Shown: positions 1 through 8,669 of the stretch, piece after piece
Layout of the letters: the number at the start of each line of letters is the position of its first letter
How positions within the stretch are numbered: the stretch's first letter is position 1
Source of the DNA: Bacteroidales bacterium
Lineage (GTDB): Bacteria > Bacteroidota > Bacteroidia > Bacteroidales > F082
DNA: 46,952 nucleotides
Direction: 5' to 3'
NCBI GenBank assembly: GCA_015488735.1
Contig: WFNG01000228.1
Span: forward strand, 1-46,952
Translations under genes and position numbers: made by a program
The notes under the pieces: generated by a model
Told to the model about the DNA's origin: nothing
Databases searched by the model: none
The model's input: the letters and a program-made list of their open reading frames with translations, nothing else

Positions 1-418
1 GGGAAATTTGACCACTAACAGTAATAGAACGGTGCGCACTTCCTGCATCAAGATGCCAGTTTATCAGCTTTCCCTGTATAGATATACCAAGTCCATCAGG
101 GCCGTTTAGCCCCGGGAAGTCAAAACAAACCCTTATATGATCATCTTTTACAAGAATAAAGTTGGCCGTTGCAGCCACCAGTTCATTAGGACCGGAAAGC
201 AGAAAAACTCTCCGTCCTTCAAAAACAAAACGCTTGCTTTTCAACAGACTTATGTAATTTGCCTGCATGGCATTATTGGCTTTTACGTTTATGCCATTGT
301 TTTGCCTTTCCGCTTTAAGCTGTTCTCTTCCTGACAAATTGGGCTGTGCCATAACGGCGGTCCCCCACAATAATCCGAAAAGTAAAACAGCACTGATAAA
401 AGAAATTAACTTCTTCAT
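1..418 (-). CDS. DUF4251 domain-containing secreted protein, 3' end cut by window edge
   Basis: The reverse strand is open from an ATG at 418 to the window edge: 139 residues with no stop. The first ~24 residues are a typical signal peptide (Lys-Lys, hydrophobic stretch, ending Val-Met-Ala before Gln), so the product should be exported to the periplasm. The remainder matches my memory of DUF4251: a 'FVFEGRR' segment, then a pattern of strands ending near 'GLNGPDGLGI' and 'GKLINW'. DUF4251 proteins are small Bacteroidota envelope proteins of unknown function, usually about 170-190 residues, so roughly 30-50 residues are missing. It is transcribed away from the proline dehydrogenase gene. The family call is moderately sure; no function can be given. 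Confidence 0.72.
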   Translation of the reverse strand, partial: MKKLISFISAVLLFGLLWGTAVMAQPNLSGREQLKAERQNNGINVKANNAMQANYISLLKSKRFVFEGRRVFLLSGPNELVAATANFILVKDDHIRVCFDFPGLNGPDGLGISIQGKLINWHLDAGSAHRSITVSGQIS

Positions 419-795
419 CTTTTTTGATTTTAAAGTTCAAACAATATAACCCATCGAAAAACGTACCAAAGTAAATTCGTAATATGCTGTATCTGCGATT
501 TTTAACATTTTTTACAGAAACAAACTTTCCCAAAAATACAAAAAACATGAAAGCGAGCAGGTTATCAGTAAAATTGGTATTATTTCCATAATACTGAATT
601 AAAAACAAAGACTTTTCCAAACAAGTGACACGAGAAATTATATTTTAAAAGCACTTGTTAATAACGGTTTATACATCGTTGAGATACAATTTATTACAGC
701 TTGTTTTTAACTGTTATAAATTACACAACAAACCTGTTGTAAAGCATAAATTAAATTTAATTTTGCAACCGTTAAAAAAATATAACATTACAGCT
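419..795. other. Divergent intergenic region, about 380 bases
   Basis: This AT-rich gap separates the divergent DUF4251 and proline dehydrogenase genes. It holds the rightward promoter at 758-765. On the reverse strand near 464-480 there is an imperfect -7-like box (TACTTTGG, one base short of the TAnnTTTG spacing) that could serve the DUF4251 gene. Open frames here lack signal peptides or recognisable family features, and I do not regard them as genes. No RNA gene or repeat was recognised. Confidence 0.5.
758..765 (+). promoter_or_regulatory. Bacteroidota-type -7 box for proline dehydrogenase
   Basis: TAATTTTG matches the TAnnTTTG -7 consensus of the Bacteroidota primary sigma factor. A TTG at 737-739 lies 18 bases upstream, close to the expected -33 spacing. 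It sits 30 bases before the ATG at 796. Its position within an upstream extension of the reading frame argues that translation starts at 796 and not further left. Confidence 0.6.
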
Positions 796-1713
796 ATGAT
801 GTGGTTTAATAAAATGATTGCCTTCATATTGCCTCACATGCCTAAAAACCTTGTGTGGATTTTTTCCAAACGATACATTGCCGGACGTACCATTGATGAT
901 GCGGTACGTGTTTCCAAACAACTGAATAAAGATGGGTACATGGTGACCATCGACCTGCTGGGCGAGTTTATCACCGAATTGAAAGAAGCTGAAAAAAACC
1001 GTGACCAATACATCAATATTATCGAAACCATTCAGAAAAACGGAATTGATGGAAATTATTCTCTGAAACCCAGCATGTTTGGATTATTACTGAATGAAGA
1101 AGCCTGCTACCAAAATATTCGTCAGATTGTGCAAAAAGCCGTAGACTACGGAAATTTTGTCCGTATCGACATGGAGGATTCGCAATGTGTTGACATGGAA
1201 ATCAAGCTTTTCCGAAAACTGAAAAAGGAATTTCCTAAAAATGTAGGACTGGTGTTACAGGCGTATATGCGACGTACCCTGGACGATATAAAGAATCTTT
1301 CGAACATACACAGCAAAGTTAACAGGCTGAATTTCAGGCTTTGCAAGGGAATTTACGTGGAACCCGAAAAAGTGGCTTTCAAGAAATATGAAGAAATCAA
1401 CGCGCATTATCTTGAAGACCTTGAATACATTTTGAAAAATGGAATCTATCCGGGTATTGCCACCCACGACATCCCACTGATTGAAGGGGCTTACAAACTT
1501 CTTGAAAAATATAAAGTACCGAAAGACAGGTACGAGTTTCAAATGCTTTATGGCGTTACGCCGGCATTGCGTAAAAGCATTATTGAGAAAGGACACCGGC
1601 TGCGGGTTTATGTACCCTTTGGTGAGGACTGGTTTCCATACTCTACCCGTCGCTTAAAAGAAAACCCAAAGGTAGCTTCCGACATCATGAAAGCCATGTT
1701 TATCAGAGGATAA
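796..1713 (+). CDS. Proline dehydrogenase (PRODH domain)
   Basis: Stand-alone proline dehydrogenase of 305 residues. It oxidises L-proline to pyrroline-5-carboxylate with FAD and passes electrons to the respiratory chain at the inner membrane. The C-terminal signature 'YVPFGEDWFPYSTRR' carries the Arg-Arg pair that binds the proline carboxylate, and 'RLCKGIY' is a typical barrel strand. The size fits monofunctional PRODH; there is no P5C dehydrogenase domain as in PutA. The frame is open back to 655, but the -7 box at 758-765 makes the ATG at 796 (or 799) the likely start. It stands alone, with about 190 non-coding bases before the next gene. The gene could be named putA or prodh; I leave the symbol blank because it is not the bifunctional PutA. 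Confidence 0.88.
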   Translation: MMWFNKMIAFILPHMPKNLVWIFSKRYIAGRTIDDAVRVSKQLNKDGYMVTIDLLGEFITELKEAEKNRDQYINIIETIQKNGIDGNYSLKPSMFGLLLNEEACYQNIRQIVQKAVDYGNFVRIDMEDSQCVDMEIKLFRKLKKEFPKNVGLVLQAYMRRTLDDIKNLSNIHSKVNRLNFRLCKGIYVEPEKVAFKKYEEINAHYLEDLEYILKNGIYPGIATHDIPLIEGAYKLLEKYKVPKDRYEFQMLYGVTPALRKSIIEKGHRLRVYVPFGEDWFPYSTRRLKENPKVASDIMKAMFIRG

Positions 1714-1868
1714 AATTTCGGCTTGTGCGTAGTTAGAAAACGACAGGATAGCAAGGAAATTTTTGGATAAAAATCCTGAACGCTCCCCTTCGGGATATTC
1801 ATTCTTGTTGTGGTTCTGAAACTTGGGAATTAACACTCTCTCTTTTTTCAGCGTAATCAATTTTTCAT

Positions 1869-1876
1869 TACCTTTG
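1869..1876 (+). promoter_or_regulatory. -7 box for the GT5-like / DUF4270 pair
   Basis: TACCTTTG fits TAnnTTTG and lies 28 bases before the ATG at 1905. No clear -33 TTG is visible at the usual distance. The next gene overlaps the first, so this promoter probably drives both. Confidence 0.6.
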
Positions 1877-1904
1877 CACCGCTAAAATCTCTAAAAACAA
1901 ATCT

Positions 1905-2717
1905 ATGATTAAGAAAAGAGTGCTTTGTGTATTTCAAGAGATTATGCCCTATTTACCTGAATCACACATGAGTAAAATAGGACGTTTCCTTCCGCAAAAG
2001 ATTCAGGAATCAGGAAAAGAAATCCGGGTTTTTATGCCTCGCTTTGGTCTTGTTAACGAAAGACGAAACCAATTACATGAGGTAATCCGCCTTTCAGGGA
2101 TGAACCTGATTATCGAAGACATTGACCATCCGCTTATTATAAAAGTCGCCTCCATTCAGCAAGCACGGATGCAGGTCTATTTTATTGAAAATGAAGATTT
2201 TTTTCATCGTAAACATATTTTCAGAGATGCCAAAGGAAAATTCTTTAAAGATAATGATGAACGAACCATTTTCTTTTCTAAAGGGGTTCTTGACACAGTG
2301 AAAAAACTCGGATGGGCTCCTGATATTATTCACACACACGGATGGTTCTCTGCCTTACTACCGGTGTTTGCCAGGACAGCCTATAAAGACAACCCGTTAT
2401 TTACTGAAAGTAAAGTAATTATGTCGTTGTATAACGATAGCTTTAATGAGAATTTTGATACCACTTTTGCTCATAAGATAAAGACAAACGGTATTCCAGA
2501 TAAAGTGCTGAAATACTACGAAAAGGCAAACTACGTTTCTATTATGAAAAGCGCTGTTGATTATGCCGATGCATTTATCATTAGCGAAGAAAACGTAAAT
2601 CCCGAACTGCTTGAATATGTTCAGGCTAGCGGCAAACCAATCCTTGAATATCAAAAACAAGAAGATTATTTTGATGCATATAACCAGTTTTATGACCAGA
2701 TTATCGGAGAGAATTAA
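1905..2717 (+). CDS. Glycogen/starch synthase N-terminal (GT5) domain protein without catalytic C-domain
   Basis: A 270-residue protein resembling only the N-terminal Rossmann half of bacterial GlgA. The segment 'DIIHTHGW' (about 145-152) corresponds to the DIIHxHDW strand of starch synthases, and 'RVFMPRFG' matches the N-terminal nucleotide-fold strand. The C-terminal glycosyltransferase half is absent. Where GlgA has its ADP-glucose-binding Lys-x-Gly-Gly loop, this protein reads 'SKIGRFLPQ', so a normal synthase activity is unlikely. In Bacteroidales I recall such short proteins annotated as 'glycogen/starch synthase' beside DUF4270 and glmS, as here. Role unknown; perhaps a sugar-nucleotide binding or regulatory protein tied to amino-sugar supply (inference). 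Confidence 0.75.
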   Translation: MIKKRVLCVFQEIMPYLPESHMSKIGRFLPQKIQESGKEIRVFMPRFGLVNERRNQLHEVIRLSGMNLIIEDIDHPLIIKVASIQQARMQVYFIENEDFFHRKHIFRDAKGKFFKDNDERTIFFSKGVLDTVKKLGWAPDIIHTHGWFSALLPVFARTAYKDNPLFTESKVIMSLYNDSFNENFDTTFAHKIKTNGIPDKVLKYYEKANYVSIMKSAVDYADAFIISEENVNPELLEYVQASGKPILEYQKQEDYFDAYNQFYDQIIGEN

Positions 2718-4056
2718 CATTCTCATAAGGAAGAAAAAACCACTATTTTTCATCAACCTTTTGTTGCTTCTTGCAGTTTTAAGTTTTTTTAACTTATCCT
2801 GCTCGAAATACCCATCAAAAATAGGGGCTAACTTAATGCCTAACAATTCCCTCTCTGTGCATTTTAAACAGAGCGGACTTTCGGTGTATTCGCAGCTTGT
2901 TGACACAACCCGTTCAGACAAGATGTCTCCAAATTTTTTGGGCAGTTTAAAAGATCCGGTATTCGGGTTAACCAACGCCAGTTTTTATACCAAAATTCTG
3001 CCAATAAGCAGGGGAAAAAGGTTCGGGGCAAATCCTAAAACCGACTCACTTGTTTTGCAGCTCTATTATGCAGGTGTTTATGGCGACACCAACACCGTTC
3101 TGCACATGCACGTTTATGAAATGAAAGAGGACATTCATTTCGACAGTGTTTACTATTCAAATAAAAAGGTAGCCGTCTATCCTACCGATTATGCAAACAT
3201 GACGTTTCAGCCTGATCGAAATAAGGTCTATATCATTAACAAGTTAGACACTTTAAGAAATGTATTGCGTATTAACCTGAGCCATCTTTCCAAGGCATTG
3301 GGGAATAAACTCTTGAATACTGATACAACAGCACTTGACAGCAGTGCTTTGTTTATGGATTATTTCAAAGGTCTTTATCTAAAAACAGATCCGGTAAGCA
3401 ACGGTGGGGCCCTTGTCTCATTTCTTACCAATACCCGCCAAACCATCCTGACGATATATTACCATAATGATTCTACAGACTCTCTGAGTTATGCCTTTTT
3501 AATGGGCCCGACAATGGCAAAAATTAATCACTATCAACACGATTACAGTATTGCCAGCCAGCCTTTTAAAAACCAGGTAATTAATGGAGATACCGCATTG
3601 GGAATGAAACAATTTTATGTGCAGGGTTTGGGAGGAGTAAAATCCATTATTAAATTCCCGCACATCAGAGATTTGAACAAATTGGGGAAAGTAGGTATTA
3701 ATGAAGCCGAGCTGATTCTTCCCGGAGCAGAAGCAAAGCCCTACCTCACTGCACCACCGGAATTATCACTTTTACAGATAGTAAACGACTCAGCCTATAC
3801 CTTTTTGCCGGATCAAAATGAAGGGGCTGATTATTTTGGCGGAAAATATAATGCTTCTGACAATTCCTACTCATTCCGGATTACACACTATGTCCAGGCA
3901 TTACTGAAAGACACAACACAGACTAATAACGGCCTGGTACTTTTTGTCAAAAGCGGAGCCATACATCCGGAACGGTTTATCTTTAACGGGCCTCTGTTTT
4001 CAGGAGACTCCACCAGACGCGCCCGATTGAATATTCTTTATACTGTTATAAAGTAA
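2692..4056 (+). CDS. DUF4270 domain lipoprotein
   Basis: An envelope lipoprotein of about 454 residues. The N-terminus has a basic patch (RKKKPLF), a hydrophobic stretch and the lipobox 'NLSC', giving Cys37 as the lipidated residue if translation starts at 2692. The start at 2692 overlaps the upstream gene by 26 bases; the frame is open further upstream but that would bury the signal sequence. The mature part ('YPSKIGANLMPNNS', then 'SPNFLGSLKDPVFG') fits DUF4270, a large Bacteroidota family whose function I do not know. The next gene is glmS behind its own promoter. The combination GT5-like, DUF4270, glmS recurs in Bacteroidales as far as I remember. Confidence 0.78.
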   Translation: MTRLSERINILIRKKKPLFFINLLLLLAVLSFFNLSCSKYPSKIGANLMPNNSLSVHFKQSGLSVYSQLVDTTRSDKMSPNFLGSLKDPVFGLTNASFYTKILPISRGKRFGANPKTDSLVLQLYYAGVYGDTNTVLHMHVYEMKEDIHFDSVYYSNKKVAVYPTDYANMTFQPDRNKVYIINKLDTLRNVLRINLSHLSKALGNKLLNTDTTALDSSALFMDYFKGLYLKTDPVSNGGALVSFLTNTRQTILTIYYHNDSTDSLSYAFLMGPTMAKINHYQHDYSIASQPFKNQVINGDTALGMKQFYVQGLGGVKSIIKFPHIRDLNKLGKVGINEAELILPGAEAKPYLTAPPELSLLQIVNDSAYTFLPDQNEGADYFGGKYNASDNSYSFRITHYVQALLKDTTQTNNGLVLFVKSGAIHPERFIFNGPLFSGDSTRRARLNILYTVIK

Positions 4057-4063
4057 TATTTGT

Positions 4064-4071
4064 TATTTTTG
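4064..4071 (+). promoter_or_regulatory. -7 box for glmS
   Basis: TATTTTTG fits TAnnTTTG, starts 8 bases after the DUF4270 stop codon and lies 54 bases before the glmS ATG. No glmS ribozyme core was recognised in the short leader. Confidence 0.5.
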
Positions 4072-4125
4072 TTTTTGTGCAGCCAAAACCAAAAACAATT
4101 TTTTAAGAATTAAAATCCTTTCATA

Positions 4126-5964
4126 ATGTGTGGAATTGTAGCATATCTCGGGCCTAAAGATGCTTATCCTATTCTGATAAAAGGTCTTCACCGACTTGAA
4201 TATCGGGGTTATGACAGCGCCGGAGTAGCCTTACTCGACAAGAAACTTTCTGTTTATAAAAATAAAGGAAAAGTTTCGGCACTTGAAAAACATGTTTCAA
4301 ATAAAAATTTAAAAGGAACCATCGGCATCGCACATACCCGTTGGGCAACTCACGGTGAACCCAATACTCTCAATGCTCACCCTCATTTCTCGCAAAATAA
4401 AAAGCTGGCCATTATTCATAATGGCATTATTGAGAATTATGCGGCTTTAAAAGAAGCTCTTATTGAACGCGGTTATCATTTCAACTCGGATACAGATACC
4501 GAAGTACTTATAAACCTGATAGAAGACATTCAGATAAACGAGAGTGTTGAGCTGGAAGAAGCAGTCCGTATCGCGCTGAACCAGGTTACCGGTGCCTATG
4601 CCATAGCTATTATTTCAGAAGATGAGCCAGATACTTTGATTGTGGCCCGCAAAGGCAGTCCAATGGTTATCGGAGTAGGTGAAGACGAATTTTTTGTAGC
4701 CTCCGATGCAACGCCTATTGTAGAATATACCAAAAAGGTAATCTACATGGAAGAGGAGAATGTTGCCATATTGCGCAGGGGAAACAAAGTTGATTTAAAG
4801 ACCATTAAGAACCAGAAAAAAACACCCTATATTGAGGCCCTGGAAATGGATTTAAGCCAACTGGAAAAAGAAGGATACGACCATTTCATGCTGAAAGAGA
4901 TTTTTGAACAGCCCCATTCCATAAAAGACAGTATGCGGGGGCGTCTGCATGCAAACAAGGGTATCGTTTCATTGGGTGGAATAATTGATTATGAGCAAAA
5001 GCTGGTCAATGCCAAACGTATCATTATTGTTGCCTGTGGCACTTCGTGGCATGCCGGCCTGGTAGGCGAATATCTGCTGGAAGATCTGGCCCGCATTTCT
5101 GTAGAAGTAGAGTATGCCTCCGAGTTTCGCTACCGCAACCCCATTATTGATGAAAATGATGTGATCATTGCTATTTCACAATCGGGAGAAACTGCCGACA
5201 CCCTGGCCGCCATCCAAATGGCCAAAGAAAAAGGAGCCACAATTCTCGGTATTTGTAATGTTGTAGGATCTTCCATTGCCCGCGAAACAGATGCCGGTTC
5301 CTATACCCATGCCGGTCCCGAAATCGGCGTAGCATCTACCAAAGCATTTACAGCCCAGGTAACCGTACTTACGTTACTGGCTTTACGGTTGGCACAATTA
5401 AAAGGAACAATTCCCACTTCACGCTGGATGCAGCTGGCACACGAACTGGAAGGAATACCTGATAAAGTAGAAAGAGCCCTGAATAACAACGAACTGATAA
5501 AACTTATTGCCCAGAAGTTTAAGGGTGCTACCAATTTCCTTTATCTTGGCCGTGGCTACAATTTTCCGGTTGCCCTCGAAGGTGCTCTCAAATTAAAAGA
5601 AATTTCTTATATCCATGCGGAAGGCTATCCTGCTGCAGAAATGAAACATGGCCCCATTGCACTGATAGATAAGAATATGCCCGTTGTATTTATTGCACCA
5701 TCCAATGGTATTTATGATAAGGTGGTAAGCAATATTCAAGAAGTGAAAGCCAGAAATGGCCATGTTATTGCCATCGTTACGGAAGGGGATGAAGTTATTA
5801 AAAATCTGGTGGACTATGCCATTGAAATTCCTAAAACAGACGAAATATTCACCCCATTGCTGGCCAGTATTCCTTTACAAAAACTGGCATATCACATTGC
5901 TATCCTAAGAGGTTGTAACGTGGACCAACCCAGAAATCTTGCCAAATCCGTTACAGTGGAGTGA
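4126..5964 (+). CDS. glmS: Glutamine--fructose-6-phosphate aminotransferase (isomerizing)
   Basis: Cytosolic GlmS of 612 residues, the normal length. It makes glucosamine-6-phosphate from fructose-6-phosphate and glutamine, the first step to UDP-GlcNAc for peptidoglycan and lipid A. The protein begins MCGIVAYLG, so Cys2 is the N-terminal nucleophile of the glutaminase domain; 'HTRWATHGEPN' (about 71-81) and 'HNGIIENY' are the expected glutaminase motifs. Two SIS sugar-isomerase domains follow (about 290-430 and 460-600), with 'CGTSWHAG', 'SQSGETADT' and the C-terminal 'NVDQPRNLAKSVTVE', the classic GlmS ending. It has its own promoter and converges with the gene on the other strand. Confidence 0.97.
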   Translation: MCGIVAYLGPKDAYPILIKGLHRLEYRGYDSAGVALLDKKLSVYKNKGKVSALEKHVSNKNLKGTIGIAHTRWATHGEPNTLNAHPHFSQNKKLAIIHNGIIENYAALKEALIERGYHFNSDTDTEVLINLIEDIQINESVELEEAVRIALNQVTGAYAIAIISEDEPDTLIVARKGSPMVIGVGEDEFFVASDATPIVEYTKKVIYMEEENVAILRRGNKVDLKTIKNQKKTPYIEALEMDLSQLEKEGYDHFMLKEIFEQPHSIKDSMRGRLHANKGIVSLGGIIDYEQKLVNAKRIIIVACGTSWHAGLVGEYLLEDLARISVEVEYASEFRYRNPIIDENDVIIAISQSGETADTLAAIQMAKEKGATILGICNVVGSSIARETDAGSYTHAGPEIGVASTKAFTAQVTVLTLLALRLAQLKGTIPTSRWMQLAHELEGIPDKVERALNNNELIKLIAQKFKGATNFLYLGRGYNFPVALEGALKLKEISYIHAEGYPAAEMKHGPIALIDKNMPVVFIAPSNGIYDKVVSNIQEVKARNGHVIAIVTEGDEVIKNLVDYAIEIPKTDEIFTPLLASIPLQKLAYHIAILRGCNVDQPRNLAKSVTVE

Positions 5965-6026
5965 GAATGTTTGGATGTTCAATACTAACTTATTGTACGG
6001 GGGTTACATTTTAATTATAGAGCAGG

Positions 6027-8615
6027 TTATAACTTTGCTGCCAGTACAGCTGTCTTTTTAAATTGCATCACCTTGCCGTTTTGGTCAAAAACCCTGATAT
6101 AGAAAACATAAATACCAACCAGCGCTTTGGTTCCGTCATCTTTTAATCCATTCCACAACACAACCCCATCGGTTCCAACATACGCGTTGTTTACCAACTT
6201 ACGTACCAGCTGTCCGGAAGTGCTGAAAATATTTATTGTCATGGTATTACCGGAGGTTTTAAATTTGTATTTGATATGCAGGATATCCTGGTATCCATCA
6301 TTGTCGGGAGAGAAGATTTCCGGGTCTATATCAATCTCACCACGTATGGAATCCGGATTTACGCTTACCGATTGAGAATTCCGGTAACCCGGCGTACCGA
6401 AGCCTGCACTTTCTGCTGCCGAGTGCCAATTGTCCGGATTGTTGGTTTTACCATTTACACTTATCCTTTCCAACGCCACGCCCTGTGTATATCTCAACAG
6501 TGGGTACTGCATTTTTTCCGTGTAGTCAAAAGCATCTATTTTATGTAGCTTGCTGAATAGCAAAACGCTTCCCGCATCTTTATTATACGCCGGGAAAGGC
6601 ATCATCCGAAGAAATGCCTTTGGATTTTTAGTGGCATACTGTGCCTTCACCTTACCGGGAGATGAAGTAAGCACCATGAAATCGCCGGGAAAAAGCAAAG
6701 TCTGGGTAAAAGTAAGGGGATAAAAAAGTGTATCCGGAGGATTGGGCGGTGAATTTTTCACAGTCCCCAGTATCAGGGAAGACAAATCAATGGTTTTTTG
6801 GGAACGGTTATACAATTCCACATAATCCACACCCTCTGTCAACGGATAAAACAACACTTCGTTTATCACCACATCCCGGTTTTTTACAGACTGTGGTAAG
6901 CCAAACCGTAAGGTTGTATCGTGCCCCATAGTTGTCCCCATACAGTTTTGAATACTTCCGGAAACCGTTAGTTCATAGATTGTTGCCGTGTCAAAAACAC
7001 CGTCCATCTCCTGCACGATATGTTTGTGATCCGATGAGACAGAAATATTCTTTATTTGCCCAACACCGGGAGAAACCGTGTAAAATTCCGTATTCACGAG
7101 CAGATTACTGTCCATTTTCTGTGAAAAAGAAAGTTCTAACGCATGGTCATTGAGAACATGTAATGTGCTTATTCCAGGCAAATTAATCATTGTATTATAA
7201 ACAGAATTCTGTTTTCCGGGCGTTCCTCCAACACTGTTGTCGGCAGCTTTCCAGTTGTCGCCTCCCGAACAGATATTTTCCGGATTTATCTGTTCCAGCG
7301 ACCATCCTCCTTCAGCTTTCGCACCATTGCCATACCAACTTTTGTCATACTGAACTTTTGTTATCAGCTGTCCTTTTGTGTCCAGAAGTTCCAGTTCCTC
7401 ACCTCCATTTGTCAGGCTGAAACTTTTAAATACCAACGTTTTCCCGTAAGCAGAAAATGCTTCACGTGCCTCTTCCTTACAAAGAATCAGAAAACCACCG
7501 GAGGCAATGACAACTTTTCCAAAAGTCCTTGTCGTTTTCCCCAACATTAGTTTCCAGCCTTCCATGTCGATATCGGCAGCAGAGCGGTTAAACAGCTCCA
7601 GATATTCAAAGTCAGGCAATCCGACAACAGGAGTCGGGTCTGCCATAATCTCGTTAAAGACCACATCGTTGGGTTGGGGATTCACGTAAACAAAAGAGAT
7701 TGTTTGCTTTTTCATCCGGTTTCCGACACGGTCTGTAATTCCGGAAATGCTAATTTCATAGCCCTGATTTCGTTTGAAATGTTCCGAAAAAGTCAGCATA
7801 ATATCTTTCTTTTCAGGAGAAAGAATAATATTTGAAATTTTACCGGCAGCAGGCAAAAGCTGATAATCGGCCTTCGATGTTGCCGAAAGGCTGTCCACAC
7901 TTTCGTTGAAAAAGAGGGTTAGCGTACTGTCAGAAGTTACCGCAACACTGTCCGTTACCGGTGCCAGCGTATCCACCTGTGGAAAACCGGCATAAATGTC
8001 ATCAAAAAAGATCTTCTTTGCATTGCTTCTGGTATATTGGCAATAAAGTCCGAAAAAGGAAGATGTACTGCAACAATCATCGTGACCTTCAGCTTCTTTA
8101 TGAAAATTCTCTCCGCCTGAAGAATCAACAAATAGCTGCCAGTCACCTGTTTTATCACGTAATACTTTCACCCGTATTTCAAAAGCCCCCGAAAGAAGCC
8201 CTTCGCTTCCGCGGCATACAGAAACCGTGGAGTCTCCCGATTTCCTGACCAACATAAGGGCATCATTACTCCCTGCCTCACCCAGTTGCAGGTAATACCC
8301 TTTTTTCATCTGTGTCACATCCGGCGTGTCAGAAGCAAGAAAAATACGGATAAAATTTTTGGAAGAAGGACTAAACCCTGCCTTCACCCAAAACTGCCAC
8401 TCTGTTTTGGGCAACATGTGGAATACCGTTGACAGCCAGGCTTTCCCGGCTATGCTATCATAAAGTTGCAGCTGTTTTTGGGTATTCACAATAAATTTGC
8501 CCGTTGTACCCGACCACGATGGATTCGAGGTGAAATTTCCATCGTTGAAATGCTCATTGACTTGAGAAAAAGCAACAACAGGAAACAGAACAAGAAGAAG
8601 TAAAAAAGGTTTCAT
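6027..8615 (-). CDS. Large secreted lamin-tail / FlgD-like Ig domain protein
   Basis: An 862-residue exported protein with a signal peptide (first 17 residues, ending VVAFS before Gln). Visible domains: a lectin/jelly-roll-like N-terminal region (about 19-212, unsure); an SbsA-type Ig-like domain (about 215-310); a lamin-tail domain (about 315-460, 'VVFNEIMADP'); a second SbsA-like domain (480-575); a second lamin-tail domain (580-745, 'VVINEVLFYP'); and a C-terminal FlgD-like/gliding-type Ig domain (760-862, 'EIFSPDNDGYQD' and 'VLWNGLKDDG'). Such architecture is common in Bacteroidota surface proteins, and the C-terminal domain resembles type IX secretion cargo tails, though I cannot assign the exact class. 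Function is unknown, probably cell-surface binding or adhesion (inference). It diverges from asd. Confidence 0.8.
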   Translation of the reverse strand: MKPFLLLLVLFPVVAFSQVNEHFNDGNFTSNPSWSGTTGKFIVNTQKQLQLYDSIAGKAWLSTVFHMLPKTEWQFWVKAGFSPSSKNFIRIFLASDTPDVTQMKKGYYLQLGEAGSNDALMLVRKSGDSTVSVCRGSEGLLSGAFEIRVKVLRDKTGDWQLFVDSSGGENFHKEAEGHDDCCSTSSFFGLYCQYTRSNAKKIFFDDIYAGFPQVDTLAPVTDSVAVTSDSTLTLFFNESVDSLSATSKADYQLLPAAGKISNIILSPEKKDIMLTFSEHFKRNQGYEISISGITDRVGNRMKKQTISFVYVNPQPNDVVFNEIMADPTPVVGLPDFEYLELFNRSAADIDMEGWKLMLGKTTRTFGKVVIASGGFLILCKEEAREAFSAYGKTLVFKSFSLTNGGEELELLDTKGQLITKVQYDKSWYGNGAKAEGGWSLEQINPENICSGGDNWKAADNSVGGTPGKQNSVYNTMINLPGISTLHVLNDHALELSFSQKMDSNLLVNTEFYTVSPGVGQIKNISVSSDHKHIVQEMDGVFDTATIYELTVSGSIQNCMGTTMGHDTTLRFGLPQSVKNRDVVINEVLFYPLTEGVDYVELYNRSQKTIDLSSLILGTVKNSPPNPPDTLFYPLTFTQTLLFPGDFMVLTSSPGKVKAQYATKNPKAFLRMMPFPAYNKDAGSVLLFSKLHKIDAFDYTEKMQYPLLRYTQGVALERISVNGKTNNPDNWHSAAESAGFGTPGYRNSQSVSVNPDSIRGEIDIDPEIFSPDNDGYQDILHIKYKFKTSGNTMTINIFSTSGQLVRKLVNNAYVGTDGVVLWNGLKDDGTKALVGIYVFYIRVFDQNGKVMQFKKTAVLAAKL

Positions 8616-8623
8616 TATTTTGG

Positions 8624-8631
8624 TAATTTTG
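8624..8631 (+). promoter_or_regulatory. -7 box for asd-ribF
   Basis: TAATTTTG, 38 bases before the asd ATG, in the 54-base gap between the divergent genes. No exact -7 box was found on the opposite strand for the lamin-tail gene. Confidence 0.55.
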
Positions 8632-8669
8632 CAGCGTTTTCAGTAGAGTGTATAAAAGTACAAAAAATA

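Noticed and set aside
315-620. 101-codon reverse frame upstream of proline dehydrogenase
   Set aside because: It overlaps the 5' part of the DUF4251 gene in another frame and shows no domain or credible signal; a shadow frame.
1779-1802. Hairpin ATCCTGAA/TTCGGGAT after proline dehydrogenase as a terminator
   Set aside because: Short stem with a G-T pair and no T-run; too weak to call.
4072-4125. glmS ribozyme in the glmS leader
   Set aside because: The leader is only about 50 bases, too short for the ribozyme, and Bacteroidota are not known to me to carry it.
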